Shown piece after piece: positions 16,363 through 22,052 of a DNA stretch of 22,052 bases (the stretch's first letter is position 1; each line of letters opens with the position of its first letter). A program made the translations under genes and the position numbers. The notes below the pieces were generated by a model. The model ran no database searches. It worked only from the letters and a program-made list of their open reading frames with translations, and was not told where the DNA came from. The stretch is from JBBTDV01 sp038042605 (GTDB lineage Bacteria; Bdellovibrionota; UBA1018), in NCBI GenBank assembly GCA_964358645.1, contig CAYHPW010000044.1:1-22052 (forward strand). Reading direction: 5' to 3'.

Positions 16363-16391
16363 TTGAGCGACGGTCCATCACCGTATAGAAT
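16363..16391 (+). promoter_or_regulatory. Weak candidate promoter for the FliL-like gene
   Basis: TTGAGC (16363-16368) and TAGAAT (16386-16391) are separated by 17 bases in the gap between the divergent accA and FliL-like genes. The distance from the -10 box to ATG 16404 is only 12 bases, so the transcript would be almost leaderless. This makes the call doubtful. Confidence 0.22.
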
Positions 16392-16403
16392 TTAATATAG
16401 AGT

Positions 16404-17252
16404 ATGGTAGATGAGGGAAAAATAACAAATAACGACATTGGCAGTATTTCGCCTGACATAGCTCAGATAGAAAAGGAGCTTGAGAGGGAAATTGAAGCTG
16501 TCAGTAAAAAAAGCGCCGCTGTAATTAGTGGAGTGGGTGTAAAAGATGATCCACCCCTTGCCAAACAAGTTGAGGAAAACGAGGGCAAGAAGGACCAGCC
16601 TGAAAAGGCCAAGAGCAAAATAAGCAAACTGCTCTTGATGGGCCTTAAGAAGCAAAAGAATTTCATCAAAAGTATTGGAGAATTCATCCTTTCAGAAAGG
16701 ATGCAAAAGATTTTCCGTGAAGCCTATGGTGGATTGAGATCTGGCGACATGGTAACGAAATTAGTGTCCGGTTTGTTTTTTCTCTGTATTTTTACGTCTG
16801 TTGTGACGGTTTTATTATTTTTCCAAAGGTTTTATCTACATTACTCATCTAGTGAACTAAGTCAGTCCCGGGCACAGGTGTCGCAGAACCTCGGCCAATT
16901 CATGCAGAAACAATCCGAGCACGCAAAGCAGCGCTACAGTGAGGTAGTGTTGGGCGCTTTCACTGTAGACATGAAGCCTTCTGACGAGAATGAAGCTGAC
17001 GGCGGCTTAACAGTGGCAGAGCTTGAGATAACCATACAGTGTGATAGCAAGGATACGCGCTACTTTATAGAGGAGCGCCTACATGATGCCCAGGACCAGG
17101 TGGTTGGCGTGCTGGCCTCTGTTCAGCGGGAGCATCTGCTTACAAAGACCGGCAAGAAGAAGCTCAAAAAAGCCATGTTGGACCAGCTCAATGTGTGGCT
17201 ACCTTCAGGTGAAGTCATTGATTTGTTTTTTTCCAAGCTCATCATGAGTTAG
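16404..17252 (+). CDS. FliL-like single-pass membrane protein
   Basis: A 282-residue protein with a long cytoplasmic part, one membrane helix and a periplasmic domain. Residues 1-110 are charged and helical, with Glu/Lys-rich segments (EKELEREIEAVSKKS; EENEGKKDQPEKAKSK). The membrane helix spans about 119-143 (KLVSGLFFLCIFTSVVTVLL). The C-terminal 95 residues resemble the FliL domain: VAELEITIQCDS, then a helix with FIEERLHDAQDQVVGVLAS, then LKKAMLDQLNVWLPSGEVIDLFFSKLIM, matching the family's typical ending. FliL supports stator function at the flagellar motor, but related proteins occur outside flagellar loci, and none of the neighbours is flagellar. The cytoplasmic extension is unusual for FliL, which normally has only a few residues there. 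Only a weak ribosome site precedes the ATG. The 3' end overlaps the convergent regulator gene by 11 bases. Confidence 0.7.
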   Translation: MVDEGKITNNDIGSISPDIAQIEKELEREIEAVSKKSAAVISGVGVKDDPPLAKQVEENEGKKDQPEKAKSKISKLLLMGLKKQKNFIKSIGEFILSERMQKIFREAYGGLRSGDMVTKLVSGLFFLCIFTSVVTVLLFFQRFYLHYSSSELSQSRAQVSQNLGQFMQKQSEHAKQRYSEVVLGAFTVDMKPSDENEADGGLTVAELEITIQCDSKDTRYFIEERLHDAQDQVVGVLASVQREHLLTKTGKKKLKKAMLDQLNVWLPSGEVIDLFFSKLIMS

Positions 17253-18570
17253 ATGCCGCTGAATACAGAGTTGCTGCTGCTGAGGCCTGCCTTGGTCCCA
17301 CAATCCTGTGCCTCTTAAGCATTTCAAACAGTGTGCTGCGTGCTATACCAAGAATTTTTGCTGCATTTGCTCGATTGCCCCTGGCTAATCTTAGTGACTT
17401 AAGGAGCATGACACGTTCCATTTCAACAAGGCTTAGAACCGGTGAGCCCAGTTCTAGTTCTGGACATTTGCTCACATTGTTTGGCGTAAGCAAAAATTCA
17501 AAACTCTCCTCCGATAAAACCGGTGAAAATGGCCCGGCTAGCCCACTCGCGCGTTCTATGGCATGTCTCAACTCTCTGACGTTTCCAGGCCAGGAGTGAG
17601 CCTGGAGACGCAGCAGTGCTTTTTGTGAAATGCTTTTGCCGAGTTCACACGAAAATTTTCTTGCAAGCATCTCAGCATCTTCAGGCCGAGAGCGCAGCGG
17701 AGGGATTTCAACAGTTATGGAGGCTAGACGATAGTATAGGTCGCGCCTGAATTTTCCCTCCTCAACAAGTTTTTGCAGTGGTTGGTGAGTGGCACATAAG
17801 AGTCTCACATCGGCGTGTGAAGGATGGTCCGCCCCGACGGTGCGAATTTCGCCGTTTTCAAGGAATCTAAGAAGCTTTACTTGTATATCGAGCGGCAGAT
17901 CTCCTATTTCATCAAGGAAAAGCGTGCCGTTATGAGCTTGCATGAGCGCTCCGGGGCGGTGATTGATTGCACCCGTGAACGCGCCCTTAACGTGACCGAA
18001 AAGTTCGCTTTCAGCCAGGGAAAGTGGGAGTGCGCCGCAGTGTAGTGGAATGAACGGCCCTCGCGCTCTCTCACTCCAGGCATGGATAAGACCTGCGATG
18101 ACTTCTTTACCAGTGCCGGTTTCTCCTGCGATGTATATTGATAGCTGAGTGGCTGCAGCTTTTTTCGCTAACCAGAGGACTTCTTTCCCTTCCCGCGAAC
18201 AAGTAAGCCAGTGTCTGATTCCGTGGGGCTGTTCAGGAAGTGCGAGATCAGATGAGACGGGTTCTATAACGAGTTTTGATTCACCGATCCGTATAGTCAA
18301 GCCGGCGGGTACGTGGCTTTCCATGACCGGTAAATCGCCAATCAGGCACGGTGCGCTTCCGGATGGTACTTTAAGCCAGTACGGTGATGTGCGCGCAATA
18401 TTTTTTGAAGCAGTGTTTAGAGTGGCGGGTGTCAGGAGTGCCGCTTCTGGAGCAACAGTTGGATCACGCAAAGATATGCCGACCCCTTCGCCTCTGCCAA
18501 TGGTGACTGGTCCTTGAATTTGTACAGTCCTGGTTTGTCCGGATGGATCTTCGATTCGTAATTGCCACAT
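17242..18570 (-). CDS. Sigma-54-dependent transcriptional activator with degenerate FHA-like domain
   Basis: A 442-residue bacterial enhancer-binding protein. The central AAA+ domain has Walker A GETGTGKE (149-156), the sigma-54 contact loop GAFTGA (196-201), Walker B LFLDE (217-221) and the arginine-finger region RRDLYYRL (275-282). A Fis-type helix-turn-helix lies at about 399-421 (NRANAAKILGIARSTLFEML). The first 105 residues resemble an FHA domain in place of a receiver: VTIGRGEGVGISLRDPTV and a later AGLTIRIGESKLVIEP. The Ser-x-x-His that binds phosphothreonine in classical FHA domains is not where expected (VAPEAALL), so phosphopeptide binding may be lost. ATG 18570 has AAGGAG 6 bases upstream; a longer frame begins at 18615 but lacks such a site. 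Its target promoters are not visible in the window. The 3' end overlaps the convergent FliL-like gene. Confidence 0.94.
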   Translation of the reverse strand: MWQLRIEDPSGQTRTVQIQGPVTIGRGEGVGISLRDPTVAPEAALLTPATLNTASKNIARTSPYWLKVPSGSAPCLIGDLPVMESHVPAGLTIRIGESKLVIEPVSSDLALPEQPHGIRHWLTCSREGKEVLWLAKKAAATQLSIYIAGETGTGKEVIAGLIHAWSERARGPFIPLHCGALPLSLAESELFGHVKGAFTGAINHRPGALMQAHNGTLFLDEIGDLPLDIQVKLLRFLENGEIRTVGADHPSHADVRLLCATHQPLQKLVEEGKFRRDLYYRLASITVEIPPLRSRPEDAEMLARKFSCELGKSISQKALLRLQAHSWPGNVRELRHAIERASGLAGPFSPVLSEESFEFLLTPNNVSKCPELELGSPVLSLVEMERVMLLKSLRLARGNRANAAKILGIARSTLFEMLKRHRIVGPRQASAAATLYSAASNS

Positions 18571-18812
18571 ATATGTCTCCTTTTGTGTGTGACCCAAGAG
18601 CAAGTGTTGTTCCACTGCAGACTTTGGACAGACCTGAAACAGGTTTTGAGTTATTTCTTTCGGATCATCTTTATAGCAGGAGTGTTTGAAGTAGCAGTGG
18701 ACCTGGCAGCTTAGTTTGTTTACACTTTAAAACAGGTTCAGGCGGCTTCCGTTTGGATCATAAATGAATCATTAACGGTTATGCTGTATACTGGTGGTAT
18801 GAGGAACTAGTT

Positions 18813-19040
18813 TTGGAAAATCTTGCGGTACTAGAATATGTTGAGGCGGTGTTAGTGTTCTTTACCGCTATATTATTGGTCCAGCCTGACTTTGTATTTT
18901 GTCTTGTTCCAGCAAATTTAAGATCCTTTGCAAGGTCAACCGCCAAGTTAAGCGGTTTTTTATTGTTAGGCATAACATTTTGTTGGTCTATCTTGTTAGG
19001 ATGCGCCTTGTATCTAAATAGCATGGTGCTGAGAATCTAA
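18813..19040 (+). CDS. Possible small two-helix membrane protein
   Basis: A 75-residue frame from TTG 18813 to TAA 19038-19040. It reads as two hydrophobic helices (about 8-30, VEAVLVFFTAILLVQ; about 46-68, LSGFLLLGITFCWSILLGCA) joined by a basic loop (NLRSFARSTAK). The stop lies one base before the ldcA-like ATG, as expected for a co-translated neighbour, and a GAGGAA sits upstream of the TTG. Against it are the non-ATG start, the lack of a recognised family, and a terminator-like hairpin inside the frame at 18938-18961. The hydrophobic pattern and tight junction favour a real gene, but only moderately. Confidence 0.45.
   Translation: MENLAVLEYVEAVLVFFTAILLVQPDFVFCLVPANLRSFARSTAKLSGFLLLGITFCWSILLGCALYLNSMVLRI
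18938..18961 (+). terminator. Terminator-like hairpin inside the small membrane ORF
   Basis: AACCGC (18938-18943) and GCGGTT (18952-18957) form a perfect 6-bp stem around an 8-base loop, and the T run at 18956-18961 follows directly. This is the form of an intrinsic terminator on the plus strand. It sits inside the possible coding frame 18813-19040, about 80 bases before the LD-carboxypeptidase gene. It could end an unseen short transcript, attenuate the downstream gene, or be a coincidence of coding sequence. Confidence 0.4.
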
Positions 19041-19041
19041 A

Positions 19042-20025
19042 ATGAGTCAAAAGGTTCGTATTGGAATAGTAGCGCCGTCATCAGTAGTGCCCGCGGTAGA
19101 ACTTGAGCTCGGTGTTCAGCGGCTCAGGGGTGTTGGTTTTGAAGTCAGTACTCATCCACACTGTGATTTAACCCACTTGTTTTTTGCAGGACGTGATGAG
19201 GAGAGGGCAAATGCATTTTTTGAGTACAGCACTGACAAGAGGTTTTCAGTTTTATGGTGCGCGAGAGGTGGGTATGGTGCTGCCCGCATATTGCCCATTT
19301 TGGATGAGTTGACACTCAGGTGCGGGATCCCGGAAAAGAAACTTCTGGTTGGTTATTCCGACAGCACTGTACTGATGGAGTATGTGCGCAGGAGATGGAA
19401 CTGGTCCACTCTTCATGCACCTATGCCAGGTGGGAAACAGTTTTCACTTATGGGACGTGATGAGTGGCGGGTGCTTGAGTCTTGGATCCGTGGTAGTAAG
19501 CCTAAAAATCCGTGGAGTGAAAGATTGTATTTACAGTTTTGCAAGAGCCCGCCGAAAGAGGCTATTGAAGGGGTATTGGTCGGAGGAAATCTTAGCGTAT
19601 TGGCTTCACTGGTAGGTACGCCATTCGCCGTTGCGACCATGAGGAAAATTCTTTTTATCGAGGATGTTGATGAACCGCTTTACCGGATTGACAGGATGGC
19701 CAGTCAGCTTGCTGACAGCGGGTCTATGAGGGGTTTGAGGGCTCTGGTCTTGGGTAATTTTCTTAATTGCAAGGATATCGTATCTGTCGCACAGGATAAG
19801 CCGCTTCGCAGGAAACTAGATGAGCGGAAGATTATCCCGCAAATTTTCGGTCGGCTCGCTGATCGTTACGGGATTCCGCTTTTGTATCATTTACCGGTAG
19901 GTCACGGGCCGGGGCAGTACCCGCTCCCGCTAGGGGCAACTTACAGGATAAGTGTCAAAGGCGAAATAGAGCTGCTTGAGTGGGATTGGTTGCGTAAGCA
20001 GCGAAGTGGTGGACAGCGGCGTTAA
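19042..20025 (+). CDS. LD-carboxypeptidase, peptidase family S66
   Basis: Members of S66 remove the terminal D-Ala from tetrapeptide stems of murein fragments during peptidoglycan recycling; some relatives act on microcin-type substrates. The 327 residues match family length. Visible blocks are RIGIVAPSS (6-14), WCARGGYGAARILP (72-85), LVGYSDSTVL (102-111) with the probable nucleophile Ser106, and GVLVGGNLSVLASLVGTPF (177-195). LFIEDVDEPLYRIDRM (204-219) supplies the acidic member of the triad, and VGHGPGQYPLPLGA (286-299) contains His288. There is no signal peptide, as expected for the cytoplasmic LdcA type. The C-terminal 15 residues are basic and variable. It starts one base after the possible two-helix membrane gene; tRNA-Leu follows 27 bases after its stop. 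The family is certain; the precise substrate is inferred. Confidence 0.93.
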   Translation: MSQKVRIGIVAPSSVVPAVELELGVQRLRGVGFEVSTHPHCDLTHLFFAGRDEERANAFFEYSTDKRFSVLWCARGGYGAARILPILDELTLRCGIPEKKLLVGYSDSTVLMEYVRRRWNWSTLHAPMPGGKQFSLMGRDEWRVLESWIRGSKPKNPWSERLYLQFCKSPPKEAIEGVLVGGNLSVLASLVGTPFAVATMRKILFIEDVDEPLYRIDRMASQLADSGSMRGLRALVLGNFLNCKDIVSVAQDKPLRRKLDERKIIPQIFGRLADRYGIPLLYHLPVGHGPGQYPLPLGATYRISVKGEIELLEWDWLRKQRSGGQRR

Positions 20026-20052
20026 CTTGGGTTAGAGATTTTATTTTTATAG

Positions 20053-20136
20053 GGCTCCTTGGCGGAACTGGCAGACGCGCACGACTCAAAATCGTGTGCC
20101 CTTACGGGCGTCCGAGTTCGACCCTCGGAGGGGCCA
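20053..20136 (+). tRNA. tRNA-Leu (anticodon CAA)
   Basis: The acceptor stem GGCTCCT pairs with AGGGGCC (20129-20135), with A73 at 20136. The anticodon arm has stem bases CACGA/TCGTG around the 7-base loop CTCAAAA, giving anticodon CAA, which reads UUG. A long variable arm, typical of class II tRNA-Leu, is present (GCCCTTACGGGC). The T arm is CCGAG-TTCGACC-CTCGG. CCA is not encoded; TTTA follows A73. The tRNA stands alone and is 27 bases from the DUF4438 start. Confidence 0.95.
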
Positions 20137-20163
20137 TTTAGTTTCCTTGGAGAAGACATCCTC

Positions 20164-21054
20164 ATGTTGAAAACAAATGAAAAGCATATCGTAGAAATGG
20201 TTCTTCAGTGTTCACCGTGTTATCCAAAAAAGAGTCGGATGGTCTCGGTAGCGGGACACGCCGGGAAGCCGTTTAATCTTCCTGGAATCGGTGGGATCAC
20301 ACTTAACATCGAAGTAGGTGATAGCGCATTCGGCTGGGAAGGCGATCATCTTGAACCAGGCGTGAGCTGTACCGCTAATGCAGAGAAACCTGGCGAATTT
20401 CCTAATCCTTCTCTGCAGTATTATTCTTGTGTCGGCAATAAGGTGAAGGTTATTTCCGGTAAAGCCAAGGGCGCCGAAGGCGTGATTATCGGGCACCATG
20501 GAGGCGCCGAGGATCTTATTGTTGATTTTTCCAGAAAAGCAAAAGAGAAGATGACCTACGACGACAAGATGGTGATTTTTTCAAAAGGGCAGGGGCTTAA
20601 ACTGGTCGACTTCCAGGAGATCAAGCTTATGAGCGTTTCACCTGATTTATTAAATAAAATGAAGATAAAAACATTGCCTGGCGGAAAGCTGCGCATCCCG
20701 GTGACCACAATCATTCCTGCTGAGTGCATGGGCTCTGGGCTTGGTAGCATAGATGCCTACACCGGTGACTACGATGTCATGACTTCAGATCATGGATTAG
20801 TTAAAAAACACAATCTCGATGAGATGCGGTTTGGTGATTTTGTTGCAATCATGGACCATGATAACAGCTTTGGTCCGGCGATTAAAAAAGGCGCAATTAC
20901 AATTGGAATAGTGATCCATAGTGACTGCCTGTTTGCTGGACACGGCCCTGGCGTTACCGTCCTTTTTACCTGTGCCAAACCCTTGATCGAACCGGTTTTG
21001 GACAAAAACGCCAACATCGGTGCACTTTATAAGATCGGGCGATTTAAGCGATAG
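20164..21054 (+). CDS. DUF4438-family protein
   Basis: A 296-residue protein of the DUF4438 family, whose biochemical role is not established to my knowledge. Typical blocks are PGIGGITLNIEVGDSAFGWE (about 41-60) with GDHLEPGVS, GVIIGHHGGAEDLIVDF (about 112-128), AECMGSGLGSIDAYTGDYD (about 190-208), FGDFVAIMDHDN (about 227-238) and GIVIHSDCLFAGHGPGVTVL near the end. The many conserved Asp, His and Gly residues in the last blocks suggest a metal- or ligand-binding pocket, which is inference. Start: ATG 20164 has GGAGAAG at 20149-20155. The frame also opens at a TTG (20059) inside the tRNA, giving the well-known false sequence MAELADAHDSKS; those 35 codons are tRNA and must be excluded. No signal peptide is seen, so it is probably cytoplasmic. 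Confidence 0.9.
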   Translation: MLKTNEKHIVEMVLQCSPCYPKKSRMVSVAGHAGKPFNLPGIGGITLNIEVGDSAFGWEGDHLEPGVSCTANAEKPGEFPNPSLQYYSCVGNKVKVISGKAKGAEGVIIGHHGGAEDLIVDFSRKAKEKMTYDDKMVIFSKGQGLKLVDFQEIKLMSVSPDLLNKMKIKTLPGGKLRIPVTTIIPAECMGSGLGSIDAYTGDYDVMTSDHGLVKKHNLDEMRFGDFVAIMDHDNSFGPAIKKGAITIGIVIHSDCLFAGHGPGVTVLFTCAKPLIEPVLDKNANIGALYKIGRFKR

Positions 21055-21100
21055 TATACCCTGCTTCTAAAAATCAGAGTTAGGCTTAACAACCGAACAT

Positions 21101-22052
21101 CTATGACTCGCGTTCTAGGTCGCAACCTTTGGCGTTGTATTCGCTGTAATCCTCAGCCGTGCCGCCGTCATATGAAATGGTTACACCTGAACTGCTCGTG
21201 ACACTGGCCGAGATGGTTGACCCAAATTGGATCACAAAAGTCTTAGATGCCGTGGTGGCATCCTTGGCATAAATGCTTCCGTCTATTTGTCCCGATGCGG
21301 GCAGGCAGATGTTTTCGCCGGTGTAGTCGAAGATCAAGTTTGAAAACGAAGCTTCAACGCGCATCCCATCTGCCATGGTGCTGATGATCGTTCCCGAGCT
21401 AATTGTCTTTTTCTGTAGACTCCCGTCTGACTTCAGCCTCTCGACAGTTACTACTATTGGTGCATCTGACTTTGTCGCTACGGTCGCTTGAAAAGTAGAC
21501 TGATCACCTGAGTTCTTGGTGAATGTTTTTGAACGTGTCACGCTCCAGGATATTGTCTTGGTTCTGGATAGTATCGACGAGGAACTCGCTGTATTGGTCG
21601 CCCAGGTTACCGCGCGTGTTCCCTGTATTGTGGCATTGTCTGTTACTGTCTTGGTTTTCCCGGCTACAGTCAGTGTTTTTGTTGAGGATCGGCTCCTGTC
21701 TATGGTGATGCCAAGTTGCATGCCGTTTATTATGGCATCATCCAGCCAATTGAATCTCACGGTGCCAGTGGAACTGCTGCATGAGATTGTTTGCCCTGAA
21801 GGAGGAGTCCACTGGCGAGTGTCTGTCCCTGTTCCGCTCATGTCGATGGTCATGCTCATTCTCGGGCGGGTAATGCTAACGGAGCCTGAGCCTGAAAAAG
21901 TCCTTGCTACTGTAACCACGTCTCCAGATTTTGAGCAGGCACGAGTTATGGTTACGCTGGTGGATGCTGGTTCTATTTGTGCCAGAGCTTGCGCGGTCAT
22001 GGTCGATGAAGCATCGTCGGTAATCGCTTCCGTTGCGTCTTCCACGGATGAG
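21101..22052 (-). CDS. Ser/Thr-rich exported-looking protein, 5' end outside the window
   Basis: The minus-strand frame stays open to the right edge, so the N terminus is missing; a GTG at 22045 is available but has no visible ribosome site. The visible 316 residues are strongly enriched in Ser and Thr and predicted mostly beta: alternating stretches such as KTLTVAGKTKTVTDNATIQG, RTKTISWSVTRSKTF and SASVTSSSGVTISYDGG. The first visible part (SSVEDATEAITDDASSTMTA) looks like the low-complexity linker that follows a lipoprotein or signal sequence. Cys is rare (TRACSKSG, TISCSSS, ENICLPASG, AKGCDLE) and the last two could pair. A surface or outer-membrane-attached lipoprotein is plausible, but no family is recognised. 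It converges on the DUF4438 gene with a 46-base gap and no clear terminator. Confidence 0.65.
   Translation of the reverse strand, partial: SSVEDATEAITDDASSTMTAQALAQIEPASTSVTITRACSKSGDVVTVARTFSGSGSVSITRPRMSMTIDMSGTGTDTRQWTPPSGQTISCSSSTGTVRFNWLDDAIINGMQLGITIDRSRSSTKTLTVAGKTKTVTDNATIQGTRAVTWATNTASSSSILSRTKTISWSVTRSKTFTKNSGDQSTFQATVATKSDAPIVVTVERLKSDGSLQKKTISSGTIISTMADGMRVEASFSNLIFDYTGENICLPASGQIDGSIYAKDATTASKTFVIQFGSTISASVTSSSGVTISYDGGTAEDYSEYNAKGCDLERES

Noticed and set aside
18704..18720. TGGCAGC...TTTGTT as a possible sigma-54 (-24/-12) promoter between the sigma-54 activator and the downstream genes
   Set aside because: The GG is present but the -12 GC is not, and the spacing is imperfect. 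The context is tempting, but the match is too weak to report as a feature.
18633..18739. CCTGAAACAGG palindrome and a second AAACAGGTT copy about 93 bases later as a possible operator pair
   Set aside because: The shared core is only about 9 bases, and the second copy lacks the palindrome. Two such matches in 240 bases may be chance.

Overview
The window looks like chromosomal housekeeping DNA from a Gram-negative bacterium of the old delta-proteobacterial type. Moderate GC, IS66 debris, a SpoIID tail beside queA, a secreted subtilase and a degenerate FHA/sigma-54 regulator would fit the Bdellovibrionota, but that assignment is inference and I could not test it. I found no CRISPR array, phage, defence cassette or convincing new multi-gene system. 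The unusual material is a patch of gene remnants at the left edge and several unrecognised small or membrane-anchored proteins set among well-known genes.

Layout. Positions 1-1032 are a gene graveyard. It holds the C-terminal receiver domain of a signalling protein (minus strand), the C-terminal end of an IS66-type transposase carrying a frameshift (plus strand), and the last 40 or so residues of a SpoIID/LytB-type protein (plus strand). From 1042 to 10119 there is one tightly packed plus-strand run: queA, a membrane-anchored unknown, a small duplicated membrane protein, a metallo-beta-lactamase-fold hydrolase, tgt, yajC, secD, secF and recJ. queA and tgt act at two steps of queuosine tRNA modification. 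yajC, secD and secF form the accessory complex of the Sec translocon. recJ is a 5'-3' single-strand exonuclease. Overlaps and short gaps suggest co-transcription.

A sigma-70-like promoter precedes a secreted subtilisin-like protease (10235-11956), which is followed by a small exported coiled-coil protein (11970-12482). Both converge on a minus-strand operon, accA-gmk-rel (16306 down to 12485), which links fatty-acid initiation, guanylate supply and (p)ppGpp metabolism. Next come a FliL-like single-pass membrane protein (plus) and a convergent, 11-bp overlapping sigma-54 activator with a degenerate FHA-like domain (minus). Further right are a possible two-helix membrane protein, an LD-carboxypeptidase (S66), tRNA-Leu(CAA), a DUF4438 protein, and a Ser/Thr-rich exported-looking protein that runs off the right edge.

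Several starts were moved from the longest open frame: 2118, 3025, accA 16306, gmk TTG 15269, the sigma-54 activator at 18570 and DUF4438 at 20164. The reasons are Shine-Dalgarno sites, stop/start overlaps, or (for DUF4438) collision with the tRNA.
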